64,000 nt of DNA from Silene latifolia (taxonomy: Eukaryota > Streptophyta > Magnoliopsida > Caryophyllales > Caryophyllaceae). Where the stretch lies: NCBI RefSeq assembly GCF_048544455.1, contig NC_133538.1, positions 162,658 through 226,657 on the forward strand. Reading direction: 5' to 3'. The position numbers and the translations under genes were made by a program. Below the pieces are notes generated by a model, which did not search any database, was not told where the DNA came from, and worked only from the letters and a program-made list of their open reading frames with translations. Positions 12,896 to 24,046 of this stretch are shown in pieces (within the stretch, counting starts at the first letter, position 1; each line of letters begins with the position of its first letter).

Positions 12896-15800
12896 ATGAA
12901 TAGAGAAAGCCAAAGTCATCCAAAACTAAGGAAATCAAGGGAACAACAACAAAAGAGCAACAAACCAAACGTTTCTTCAACTGAAATGGAAACTTTAACA
13001 AGCATTTGTGAAGCAATTTTCCCTCCTCTTGATCCTCCTTCCTCCCTTGATCATCATCAATATCCGATCACTGAATCTACGAAATCTTTCTTCAACTTCT
13101 CCGCTTCCCAAAAACATATCCCTTACGCGGTAATATATATATATATATATACACCTTTTCTACTCGCTTTACTCTAATCATTTTGAGATTAAGACTTTTC
13201 GTTATTATGGTTCTTGTTCAGGGCCAATAAGAGCCCTAACCCGCCAAAAAAAAATCTCAAAATTCGCTAAAATTTTGTAAAAGAAAATTGAGGTAATATG
13301 CATTTTGTCTACTACCTATATTCTAATCATTTTGAGAATAAGACTTTTCGTTATTATGTTCCTAGACGAGGTTAACAAGGGTCCTAACCCGCCAAAATAA
13401 AATCGTTAAAATTTTTTGTTGGTCGTGTTCTTGCTAGATCGACCATTTCTTTAATTTAATTTAACCGCTAGAATTTTGTATTCTTTTTTTGGTTTGTATA
13501 GGTTGCAGGAATGATAGAATCCGGAGCGTTACCCGAAGCAGTGATATTGGTTAGGGTGATCTTATGGATGCTATCAACAAGAATAGGCACATTTTTACTA
13601 TGTGGATCACTTTGTTTTGGTAAAAAATGGCCTTATATCACAAAGTTTCCAAATTTAGCAACTGAAAAAAGAGAGAAAATTCTTCAAAATTGGTCAAGCA
13701 ACAGGTTCTTCAGTCCTCTTAGATTAGTCTTCTATTTCCTCAAGTGCTTGTGCCTCTACTTTGTCTTTGCCTTGGTAAGTAATCCTCAATCTTTTATACT
13801 CCGTATCAATTACGAGTAATATATACGAAGTATATAGCAAAAATAGTCAGAGTTCATTGCTTAAAAACTAAATTTTGGTCGTTGTGGGAGCTACTTAATT
13901 AAGGTCGAGTTTGAATTTTTACGAAGTTTATCGTACGACTAATATATTCCGTAAATAGCGATAAGGTGCAATCATTCAAGGTCCATATTAGTTACTTTCA
14001 GGCATTAAAGCATACTTAATGAACACTCTATATTCAGCATTCAACAATAAATTGGAAGAAAGAAAAAAAGAGGCAGAGTAAACATGTGATGGGTTTTGTT
14101 GCTTTGTTTGTTTGTCATGCTTTTGTTGCATCATTATAGGAACTAATTTTGGTGATTTAGGTCACTTCCGTATCAATTTGGTAATTCAATTATACCCTTC
14201 TAGGTGCATAGTTGTTAGCTGTCAACCCTGTCATAATAATTTATAAAAATCGAAACAACCATGTATATACCGACAATAATCCATATTTCCATGTTGTGCA
14301 TCTCATTTAATGATATCGTAATTATGGAATTTTGAGTATATGCAATTATAGTCTTGTACAAGACCAACTGGTTGTAATTTTGTTTGCATAAGAATTTACA
14401 GTGCTCAACGTGAGGTGTTGCTACTGTTCTTAACGTCATAACGTGAAAAAGGAGTTTAGTATCAGCACGCGAAACATGTGCAGGGTAAACAATCATTGTA
14501 TTGTACCGTAGAATAATAGAACCACCGCCATCCCGGTGGATTCAAGTTATAGAGCTTGTTGTCAACGGACACAAATGCACATTTTTCACAATGTGTCAAT
14601 TTTTGTAAACTTTGTAGTTTCTGTATAAGAGGACCCGTGCCTTTCAATTTCGAATATTCATTAGTCTTTTCGATCCATTTCTGTACATTACACATTTCTT
14701 CAAGCTCTAAAAACCCAGCTTGAAATCAGATAATAAAATCAGTTGATCATGAGCAGGTGGATCACAACTGCAGCAATCCAACATGGGAAGCAATAGGCTA
14801 CAAACCCGAAATCAATGACACTACTACCAATCCTATAAAGGAAAAGAGGCCTTTGGAGAAAGGTATTATTGAGACGCTCTATGAAACTCCATCAACCATT
14901 CTCCAATCACTCACTAGCAAAGGACTTGAGGTCACCGAAGACGATCAAAACAATGTCTACAAGATCAACTGTGATGTCGTTATTGTGGGGTCGGGCAGTG
15001 GTGGTGCTGTGGCTGCTGCTATTCTAGCCGGGGCAGGCCAAAAGGTAGTGGTCCTGGAGAAAGGAAACTACTACACATCTAGTGATTACTCTTCCCTAGA
15101 AGGCCCTTCCATGGGGGAGCTCTACGAGAAAGGTGGTAAAATTCCGACCACTGACGGGTCAGTCATGCTACTGGCAGGGTCCACTGTCGGAGGTGGTACC
15201 GCAGTCAACTGGGCTGCAGCTCTGAACACCCCGGATGACGTCCTAAAAGAGTGGGCTGAGGTCCATGGGCTGCCCATGTTCAATAGTCCACGGTACAGGT
15301 TTGCTATGGAATGTGTAAACCAGAGGCTTGGTGTTACTGAAGGCTGTGTAAAGGAAGGGTTTCAAAACCAGGTCTTGAGAAAAGGGTGCGAGAATCTTGG
15401 GTTGGAAGCTGAAAGGGTCCCACGAAACTCGTCCGAGAGTCACTATTGTGGGTCCTGCTATTGTGGATGTAGGTCCGGGGACAAGCAAGGAACTGATGTT
15501 ACCTGGCTAGTTGATGCAGTCAATATGGGAGCAGTAGTTATTACAGGAACTAAAGCCGAGAAGCTTTTGTTTGAAAAAAATGTCATAAATGGAGGCCATA
15601 GAGGCAAAAGATGCATTGGAGTTGTAGCAAGTTCTGTGAATGGTAAAATCAAGAGAAAATTTGAGATTAAAGCAAAAGTGACAGTGGCAGCATGTGGTTC
15701 ATTACTGACACCTCCGCTATTGAGGTCGAGCGGGCTTAGAAACACGCATATTGGGAAGAATCTTCACATTCACCCAAGCCAAATGGTATGGGGGTACTTC

Positions 15801-16511
15801 CCACAGGAAGGGGATACCCTTAAGTTCGAGGGTACGATTTATGAGGGTGGATTGATTACATCAGCCCACAAGGTTTTATCGGAGCAGCGGTCGTCTACCC
15901 CGAGAGCCCTGATTGAGACCCCCGCTCTAGGACCTGCAGGCTGTGCTGCACTATTCCCGTGGGAGTCGGGAATGGAGGTAAAGAAGCGTCTGCTGAGATA
16001 TTCTAGAACCTCTCATTTGTTTGTAATGATTAGAGACGAAGGATCTGGTGAGGTTAGGTCGGAAATGAGAGTTAGTCATAAATTCACGGATAGAGACCGT
16101 GAAAACATGACTGCAGGGCTCAGAAGAGCCTTACAGATACTAATAGCAGCCGGGGCTACTGAGGTAGGTACTTACCGAAGTGATGCACAGAAATTCGAGT
16201 GTAAAGGGAAGAGCAAGGAAGAAATAGAGGATTTTCTGGGGTCAGTGTTCGCGACCCGAGGACCTATGTCAGTTCATCAGTGGGGAATATGTTGCACTGC
16301 GCATCAGATGGGGAGCTGTAGGATGGGGAAGAGTGACAAAGACGGCGCTGTCGACGAGAATGGTGAAAGTTGGGAAGTGGAAGGGTTGTTTGTTTGTGAC
16401 GGAAGTGTGTTGCCTAGTGCTGTTGGGGTTAATCCCATGATTACCATACAATCTACTGCCTACTGTATTTCAAAAAGACTTGCTGAATCTATGAAGAAGG
16501 GAGAGTTCTAG
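12896..16511 (+). CDS. FAO: Long-chain fatty alcohol oxidase (GMC oxidoreductase), three exons
   Basis: The exons are 12896-13129, 13502-13774 and 14757-16511, with GT-AG introns of 372 and 982 bp, both phase 0. They give a 753-residue protein, the usual length of plant FAO proteins. These membrane flavoenzymes oxidise long-chain fatty alcohols to aldehydes with O2 and produce H2O2, in omega-oxidation and wax/lipid turnover. Exon 1 encodes a Ser/Gln-rich start and an ETLTSICEAIFPPLDPP motif. Exon 2 has two hydrophobic segments (about residues 86-110 and 150-168) that would anchor the protein. Exon 3 has the FAD-binding VVIVGSGSGGAVAA (GSGSGG at about 247-252) and the GMC C-terminal part with HQMGSCRMG (candidate catalytic His about 685) and GVNPM (Asn about 728). 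There are no internal stops or frameshifts, so it is likely functional. Exon 3 begins GTGGATCAC and has no ATG of its own at that point; it is joined by splicing. Confidence 0.95.
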
Positions 16512-16644
16512 CTTCGAATAATAAGTTAATACCACGCTTGTACCTTGTGGTAATCTTTAGCTACTCATAGTTCCCTCACTCTATGGTATTCGTTCTTCTA
16601 TGTATGGTTGATAGAGAATTCTGTGGAATGATCTCCTATTCCCA

Positions 16645-16650
16645 AATAAA
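16645..16650 (+). terminator. Polyadenylation signal of the alcohol oxidase gene
   Basis: AATAAA lies 134 bp after the stop codon in AT-rich DNA and fits a plant near-upstream element. Confidence 0.5.
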
Positions 16651-17295
16651 TTAACATCTTAAATTATACTCTCGAAGTTCTGACATTGTTATTTACAGTT
16701 TGAGTTTCAAGTAGCAAAAGAAAAATGCCTTCGTGAACGAACCTTCAGTGCAGTAAGTAGATACGGAGTGGTAACATATGGATGCCTAAATCAAAGCCAA
16801 GTGTGTTTACCAATTGTTTTGCCGGAGAAAGGTACCCCCAATAATCTGTAAGAATACTCCTGATTCATACAAAAGAAATGTAATTAGCGCGTCAACAGTT
16901 ATGACAGGAATTTTTACGCTAGCTACCACAAACCGAGTTCAAAAAATTCAATCAATCAAAGCGTGGAAATGAGGATAGGACTGATACGAGCAATCTGACA
17001 TGCATGTAGCATGCATTGAGTTAGTTGCGTGCCAATATTGGCATTACCAAACGTAGCATCTACTAAGTAATGAAGCAATGGATAGTTGAATCATACGCAT
17101 CAAACAATAATAACAATAACACATTTTGCAAAACAAACCACTATTAAAATTTAAAAACAAATCAAATTTTACTGTAACATTACTCTTGCTTTACATTACA
17201 TAATTTTTGATTTAATTTAACCTAAACATATTACAACACATCGTGATGTAACAAAGTTGGGCGACCAATTGGAACCCGCCACATGGCTTATCATA
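16651..17295. other. Intergenic between convergent genes
   Basis: AT-rich and without a credible ORF. It serves as the 3' flank of both the alcohol oxidase (+) and the small gene at 17296-17787 (-). Confidence 0.45.
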
Positions 17296-17787
17296 TTACA
17301 TCCGGATCCACCGCCCGAGTTGGGTCGGATTAACAATACCCGGTATATGGGTCCCGCCCACGTCACTACCCATCAGTAGCTTTGCCACCTCAGCGTAACT
17401 CCGGCTTGGTTTAACTCCAACCGGCTCGACCGCAACCGATTTCCTCTTCGGCTCTGCGGCCGAGACTGGAACCGCCTCCGCTCGAGCGGGGTCGAATTTT
17501 TGACCGAAGAGCGTGCCCTTGGTTAAGAACTCGTGCGCCATGTAAGCCGCTAATATCCGGTTGGAAGATCCTGAACCGGGTTCAGAAGAACCAACCCCTG
17601 ACGACGTCGTATTAGTAAAATGATTAAAAGTATTGGTGATTGGGCCTTTATTGGGCCGTTGATGTTGAAATTGTTGTTTGTGGACGAAACTGCCCTTGTG
17701 AGTATAAAACGACGAGTTTTGATGTACACCTTCTCTATCTTTTCGCTTCCGTGTGGCTGTCCCTACGCTTTGATTCGTGTGGTTCAT
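17296..17787 (-). CDS. Small plant-specific protein of unknown function
   Basis: An intronless 163-residue frame. The first ATG is at 17787; the same frame upstream has no other ATG and meets stops further on. The N-terminal half is basic and rich in Gln, Asn, Ser and Thr (RKRKDREGVH). The middle has an aromatic/aliphatic block, ILAAYMAHEFLTKGTLFG, followed by FDPARAEAVPV. The C-terminal part has SRSYAEVAKLLM and ends HIPGIVNPTQLGRWIRM. The AHEFLTKGTLFG block resembles a conserved motif I recall from small uncharacterised eudicot proteins, but I cannot name the family with confidence. Its GC content is clearly higher than that of the flanks, which supports real coding sequence. No signal peptide or membrane segment is seen; a nuclear role is possible from the basic N-terminus but unproven. 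Confidence 0.7.
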   Translation of the reverse strand: MNHTNQSVGTATRKRKDREGVHQNSSFYTHKGSFVHKQQFQHQRPNKGPITNTFNHFTNTTSSGVGSSEPGSGSSNRILAAYMAHEFLTKGTLFGQKFDPARAEAVPVSAAEPKRKSVAVEPVGVKPSRSYAEVAKLLMGSDVGGTHIPGIVNPTQLGRWIRM

Positions 17788-18165
17788 CCTCACCGTCCGT
17801 TGTCTTTGCCACCTCAGCTTTCTTTGATTGTTTTATTAGTGGGATAAAGGACAGTTAATGAGGGGCAATATCGTAATTTCACATGGCTATATAAGATAAA
17901 TATTTAAAAAGGTGGAGTTTTAAATTAAATTTAAAAAAGGGAAAAGGACAAAAGGTGGGATGGGAAAATTGAAGCAAGGAGGGGGGCCCACAATAGGTAA
18001 GGGATTCGAGAAGGTGACGGAGGCGGGGAATAGAGGTAGTTGGTGGCGGAGGAAGGGAGGAGAGGGAAAGAAGAGAGAGAAAGGGAAGGAGGAGGAAAAA
18101 AAGGATGTGGACAAAGAATATGAGGAGGTGAGGGGGTAGGGTGGTGTATATATATAGTATGGGTG
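17788..18165 (-). promoter_or_regulatory. Leader and promoter of the small gene
   Basis: Read on the minus strand, a TATATATATA box at about 18148-18158 is followed by some 220 nt of almost pure pyrimidine sequence (about 17920-18120) and then by the ATG at 17787. Long CT-rich leaders just after a TATA box are common in plant genes. The short Ser/Pro/Phe-rich frames in the tract are products of its composition. Confidence 0.55.
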
Positions 18166-18730
18166 GTCATTGAATGGGCTCCTGACTTGTGGTATTTACA
18201 TATGTGCCATTAAGAATGGATAATTACGAATCTGCCCTTGGAGTTTGTTTGCTGTTTTTGTTGTGGATCACACATGCCGTTGTTATGTTACAAGATTTAA
18301 AAATTTATATAGTTATCTTCTCTTTTTTCAAATTGTCAAAATCTGTAAAACTGTTAGTATTTGATTTCTATTTCTATATTATGGGAAATATTTTGGATGA
18401 TTAAGATGAGAGTGCATCGTTCTGGTTGGTAATTTTTTAACAAAGCCCTAAACATTTTTCTTAGACATTTCGCTAAACAATAGCAATACGATTACAATAT
18501 ATGATCTCGTCATAGATTATGTTATTCAAACTCTATGTATACCCTTGAGTCCTTGACACTCATATTTAGATACTTCATGTTATTTAAACCACTCATTCTA
18601 AAGTCAGTATATCCTACATGAGATATTAATAAAATTAAAATACCTTGGGAGGAGCAGACTTAAAATCAAATGTATTGAGTCGCTATAATAAAATGAATAT
18701 ATGTAACACAGAATGGGACTATTATAAGCA
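18166..18730. other. Intergenic, no gene seen
   Basis: AT-rich DNA with no supported feature. The 71-codon plus-strand frame at 18189-18404 lacks any motif. Confidence 0.4.
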
Positions 18731-19042
18731 CTAGTTGTTGTATCGCGCGCAGTGCGCGCGATACCCCAAGATATAGAAACCGATGTATTGGACTTCGGTT
18801 TTGAGAACTTAAAAAGTTATTAATTTTTAATTACCGAAAGTACGAATATTTAAGAAAGGTCAAATTATTCTTACAACAATTTATTATAACACCGTTTTAC
18901 AACAAAGTGATTTTGTAAAATTGTTTCGGTTCAAGTTAAGCAGCTAATGGTGTTTCCTTTGCCACCTAAATTGTACAAACTTACCAATAATCCAAAAAAA
19001 TACACCACGATTGACAAAATCCAGCATACATAGTATAATAGA
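18731..19042 (-). mobile_element. Short non-autonomous Helitron
   Basis: On the minus strand the 3' end reads hairpin - AACAA - CTAG, followed by T. The hairpin is a perfect 11-bp stem (GTATCGCGCGC / GCGCGCGATAC) with a 3-nt ACT loop at 18740-18764. A subterminal hairpin, a CTRR end and insertion before T define Helitron 3' termini. A matching 5' start, TCTATTATACTATG, lies at 19042 and gives a 312-bp element. The base before the 5' TC is C rather than the expected A, so the 5' end is less certain. There is no Rep/helicase coding sequence. Confidence 0.7.
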
Positions 19043-19711
19043 GGCATGTTCCAACTCAAAAGATATCAGTGATTACACACACTACAAGTAACCCGATCTA
19101 AGAGAGTCATAGATGTAAGCCTGTAACTACTCTCTGGTTGTTCTTCATGCTAGTATTCTTGCCAATGATCTATGTCTAGAAGGGAAAATCCTAATTACGC
19201 TCATAATGACTAAAAGCTTGAATGTTTTTAAATTTTATTTGCTACACAAGATAACTCCTATCCTTTCCCGAACAATTTCCTGAATGTACGTCATCCTCAT
19301 TTCCTAAGGCATCGTCGAGCAGAAAAAGGAATGAGAAGAGCCTGAATGTGACATGGGAATAACAAGGTAGAAGCCAACAAGCTTGTAAAAGAACGTCTAA
19401 GGAATTTCTTTTGAGAATTTCCTCATTTATTCTATAATCTACACCCACCAAGCGACAACTGTCACATTCTAGAAAGTTGTAAACAAAAAAAAAGAGCACG
19501 GTATAGGTGAATCCATCTCAGTTTGCTCAAAAGTAATGCATAAAACTTGCTCAAGCATATGAAAGCCATAACATACCTGTTGCATAGAAGCTAGATCTGT
19601 CAACTATAACATGAGTGATTCCGATATATTATCTCCTTGATAAGCTGAAATACAAAATAATTCAATTCATCAAAATAAATAATTTATGTTTAATCTCTTC
19701 AGTAGAAGTAA
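19043..19711. other. Possible 3'-end exon region on the minus strand
   Basis: On the minus strand, a pyrimidine tract and CCTTAG at about 19301 precede a short open segment to a TAA at about 19239 (residues near the end: YIQEIVRERIGVILCSK). It could be the last exon of a gene whose other exon-like pieces lie at 21.9-28.5 kb. An overlapping 85-codon frame covers the same DNA. Evidence is weak. Confidence 0.25.
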
Positions 19712-20068
19712 GAGCACCCACATTGAAGAGGATGGACCATCCTCTTAGATGAGAGAGAGTGCTAAGAGGATGTCCTCTTCAATGTGGGTACATACTCTTA
19801 GCATCCTCTTTGAAGAGGAAGAGGATGACATCCTCTATAAATAGAGGATGTTCTTGTCTTGGCCCTTGTGCCAAATAAGAGATAAAATTATACTTAAATG
19901 GTGAAAGAGGAGAGGAAGGTAGCATCCTCTTTGATGTGGACACAAAGAGAGAAAGAGGAAGGAGATAGTGGAAAGTGGGGTAAATGAAAGAGAGTATGAT
20001 GTGTCAAAAATATAGAATGAAAGAGAAAAAATAAGAGGATGAAACCATACTCTTCAATGTACATGCTC
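19712..20068. mobile_element. Tourist-like MITE with TAA target duplication
   Basis: A 357-bp element flanked by TAA (19709-19711 and 20069-20071). The termini are inverted: GAGCACCCACATTGAAGAGG on the left, and GAGCATGTACATTGAAGAGT reading in from the right. A further inverted copy of the terminal word lies inside (about 19760-19790), so the element holds a nested hairpin. It has no ORF. Confidence 0.75.
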
Positions 20069-20071
20069 TAA

Positions 20072-21859
20072 ATAGTATAAAGTTGCACATCCGAACACAG
20101 ATTACCAACGATTTTGTTTGTTGCTAACATAAAATGATGACAGTCGGTCTCCCAAATCTAACTACTTAAAAATCTCTAGTTAGTCTCCCAAATCTAACTA
20201 CTTAAAAATCTCTTTATTATGTAACTGAAACGCCATTACCACGATTTCAACCTCCTCCAACCTCAACCTTAACCTCAAACTCAAAGCTCAACCTCCGTCT
20301 CCTCCTCCTCCTCCAGCCTCATCCTTTACAACCTCAACTTGCCCCTCCTCATCTTCCTCCTCCTCCAATCCCAACCCCAAACCTCCTTCTCCTCCGACGT
20401 CAACTTCCTCATCCAAAATAACATTATCCTATTCTCTTTTAACTCAAGGGGAGGGGTTGTTATTTTACCACTATTCCTTTAATCTTTCCTAATAAAGTAG
20501 AAAATGAGACAACAATCTTGGAATTATAAATGGCACATAAGTGATAAAATGCCTCATTTGAAAAATATTACTATATAAATATAATTAGTCCAACATCGTC
20601 AATAAATCCCTCTATGAGCATCTTATTAGCTTTAAAAGTACATAAATCAGATAAAGAGCCCCCTGGATCTCTAAATTGAATCTACCTATAATTAGTTCAG
20701 GAGCATAAGAAGTTCCTCTAACAAAGAACTAACCAAGAGTACAATTGTAAGAGCACTCAACCAAGAGTACGATTGTAAGAGCACTCTTATAATAATTTGC
20801 ACTTGATTATCAAACTTGTAAACTTTTCACTCTTAATCGCAATCATCTCAAACTAAAATCAGAATCATCAATGAGGATTATCATTCGCCTACAACAAGCT
20901 ATCCCTAACTCCTTGTATTCAACCGACACAATAAAACTCAAATTTTCCACGATTTTCAAGACTTGAATCACCTAAAAATGAGTCTTGTAAACTCAAACGA
21001 CGGGAGTAGTGTCTTTGCTAACTTTTTTTAACTTGATAATGATTCACAATTTCTCAAACAATAACCAAGACCCGGAATAAATAAATATACAAAACAAGAG
21101 CAAGAAGTTACTTACTCGATGTCGTCTACTTGCAAGGTGACATTGTCTCCCCACTCTCTGCAAATGAGTTTGTGTGATGTAAATAATCAAGGATATAATC
21201 ACACTTTCCAGCATAACTAAGTTGTATCATAATCATAAAGGGTAAAAAGAAAACATGAATTTTCTTCTAAAGCAAGAATGACCTTAAAGTTAGAGTATCA
21301 AATGTTAGTTTGAGATTATGGTCTCTAGTTCACTTGAGGCACTTGTGAAAAGGGGGGCAAGATCCTAAAATAGAATTGTGGATGACCTTTCCGCAGATTG
21401 TTTTTATCGCTTTCATTCTCAGGGGTTTCCCTAAGGATGCTTTGCTTGTGCCTTTTTTATCAGACTTGATATTCCGAAGGTGCCTTCCGCACAAATTAAC
21501 CAAATATGATAAGTTTTACTTCCAATAGTTTGAATCGGTAATAGCACTCACCTTACCCAAATATACCGAAAGATAGAATAATCGTAAATAATTTGTTGTT
21601 TGTGTCTACTATTTACATAACCCGCACGTTACATATATGAGTTGACTATGTTTAATTTCAGAGGAAATGAGAATGCCACAATGCTAGATGTCTATTCCTT
21701 TTTGACATCAAGTGTAATACTTGAGACTATGGACTTATTCTTTTCAATTTATTGTTGCATATATTGAGAAGGTGCGTATTTTTCAAATAACCGAAACTAA
21801 GAAACACCTTAATTCATGTTCATAAAAAGAAATGAGTTTATATAGAAGAAATCATTTAC
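20072..21859. other. Intergenic or intronic, simple repeats
   Basis: AT-rich. It contains a 36-bp direct duplication (20142-20215, word TCTCCCAAATCTAACTACTT), a 30-bp duplication (20735-20785) and an AAC/CTC-rich stretch at 20240-20400. Read on the minus strand, the last could encode a Glu/Gly-rich low-complexity piece. No gene is called. Confidence 0.35.
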
Positions 21860-21997
21860 CTCCAAGGCCTTCTCCTTGTCGTAAATAAATTTTGGTAGTT
21901 CCCTCATCAAATCCTTTTTGTCCAACCCCACGAGAGTCTTAGCCTTACTTATCTGAATATGAAGTTTGACATCAATAGCTTTGGCCTCGTCAGTTTT
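21860..21997 (-). pseudogene. Exon-like segment, unknown protein
   Basis: A 46-codon open segment bounded on the minus strand by CATTAG before and GTAAAT after, in phase 0 at both ends. The product is charged and helical in character (KKDLMRELPKFIYDKEKALE). The family is not recognised. It may be an exon of a gene spanning 19-29.6 kb or a captured fragment; the flanking sequence has stops in every frame. Confidence 0.35.
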
Positions 21998-23739
21998 CTA
22001 ATGCCTAGCAATGTTGTGCGAGAGGTTGTTGTGACTACAATTATACCACGACATCGTCACAAGAGGAAACTGTGTCCATATGAGAATACATGTTAATGAG
22101 ACAATCATTCATAAGACCACAACAACTTAAATAAAAAGTATTGCATAGGGGAAATTAAATCAAATTACAAACCTAGGGTAAAACGAACGTCAAGCAATTT
22201 CATATTATAACACATTTAGCTAGAAGAGAAGTGTTATTGGGATTTTTACACCGCTTTCAAAAACGCGATCTGGAATTTATATGAAGGAAGCAATGGAGAA
22301 TGAAAGGGGAATTAATTTCATTCATCGGATGAATTAATTTCCAAAGGTCCTAAACTCCTAATGTTATAAAGAATCACCATTGAACTCCTTATCCTCTCAC
22401 AAATCAGCAATCAAATAACATTTTAATGGGCAAATAAATCATTAGATTACACAAAGCATGACTCTACTTCTAAAAACAAAAACAAAGAGATTAAGAGAAT
22501 GCAAAGTAAAAAGGTACAAACAAGCTGCTTGTGCAACACCTCAGCCTTCATTTCTCACAGGTTTCATTCTTGTGTTGCACGAGCTATTGTATCGAAGAGT
22601 TCTAAAAACTATAAACTACCCAGTTGATGAAATTAAGAGTACAAAATGTAAAAATCCAAACTTTTGATTGATCAACTATTGTCATTGATAAAAAAAGAAA
22701 ATTTTAAAAACCCCAAAATAACATAAACCAACCAAATTACCAAACTTTACACTTAAAACACCATAAACAAGAGGCATTGATCAAAACAGAAAGTACCTCA
22801 GAGGCCTGGCTAATGAAATTACCATTAGATAAGGTAAAGATGGTCCAAAAGAGAGAAACAACCAAAATGGCAGCAACATCATCTCGAAGAAGCTTTTAAG
22901 ATTCACGATAATCTTTTTCCTCTTTAGCTCAGCTTTCTCCTTCCCATTAATTCCCTACTTTCTTTTGCTTCTTCCCTCTTTATTTCACCTGCTTTTATTA
23001 AGAGAGATGGAGAGAAAAATAAAAAAACTATGAAAGACACAAAATACAAAGCAATCGAAAGCGGGGATTTAAAACAATTAGAGGGCTAAACCTTCACTGT
23101 ATTGAAATGGGGCACCTCAATTGAAAACATACATGTCCTTCTTAAACAAATTCGTGAATAATAATATATCATCTCAACATTATATTTATCGTGTGATCAT
23201 GCAAGTCAACTATTAACACCTAAATTAAGTTCACCCAACAAAGCCATAAACATAAGTAACTCTACTTTCATGGACTTGAACTCGATTTTTACAATCAAAT
23301 ATTCTGATTAAAAACTTCCAAAACTAAAACCCTTAACAAAATTTAAAGAAAAGGTGCTTAGACATCTGGAACCCTAGTTTTAGCAAGTTGAGCTCAATGT
23401 CTTCGACAAAAAACAAGCAATTCATAATCGTCAAAAACTAAAGGCCAAAAAAAAAATCAAAACAAAGGTAAATAGACCTAAAGAACCATAATTTCGATTA
23501 CCATAAGCTTAATTTAAGCCAACAAAGTATTCATTAAGAAACTGTGACAAAAATACGAATTTTGAAGTGAAGAGTATGTAACAAAAGACAATGGTAGTAA
23601 CTCACGTCATTTTCAAATGATCTATTTCTCTCATTTCGTTTCCAATTGAAACCAGCTATAGTAGAAATGCCGACCTGTTCACATTATTCTCAAGTTTAAA
23701 AATTCAAAATTTGGCAAATGATTTGGAAAGTGGAAACAT
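21998..23739. other. Intergenic or intronic, no gene seen
   Basis: AT-rich DNA without recognisable coding or repeat signatures. The 69-codon frame at 22458-22667 has no motif. Confidence 0.3.
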
Positions 23740-24046
23740 CCAAATTAACACCAAACAACAATTAATCAACAAAAACGAATTGACAACTAAAACACATACT
23801 CTTAAGTCGCCTAAAACTCCGATCAAAATGCGCACAACCGATTTCATTCGTTTTCAAAACCGGATCACCAAGCAATGCGACCTTATCAAAATAATCCTGC
23901 AAAATTCCGACAATCTATTTCAAATCCTTGTGCCTAGCCACAATCATCATATCGTCACTCCCACAAACTTCCTTATCATCCTCCGACCTATTCTCATCAT
24001 CCACCCTCCCCATCCTAATCGGCTACTCACTCCTCAACGAGGATGA
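23740..24046 (-). pseudogene. Decayed fragment of a DUF630/DUF632 (NRG2-like) gene
   Basis: Read on the minus strand, one frame gives an acidic stretch (DDENRSEDDKEVCGSDDM) followed by HKDLK-stop-IVGILQDYFDKVALLGDP and IGCAHFDRSFRRLKSM. The pattern of a 'DL.EIV..I...FDKA...G' helix, then 'EIG.A..DRSF.QLK', matches the start of the DUF632 domain of plant NRG2-like bZIP-associated proteins. An in-frame TAG replaces a Glu/Lys codon, and no other part of the gene is nearby. It is thus a relic, perhaps captured by a transposon. The 111-codon plus-strand frame over the same DNA is its shadow. Confidence 0.55.

Noticed and set aside
12896-13177. 93-codon single-exon gene
   Set aside because: Its end reads through the splice donor into the (TA)n intron; it is exon 1 of the alcohol oxidase gene.
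17920-18170. Two minus-strand frames rich in Ser, Pro, Phe
   Set aside because: Product of the CT-rich leader, not conserved-looking protein.
23711-24046. 111-codon plus-strand frame
   Set aside because: It is the complement of the DUF632 relic, which has recognisable residues on the minus strand.
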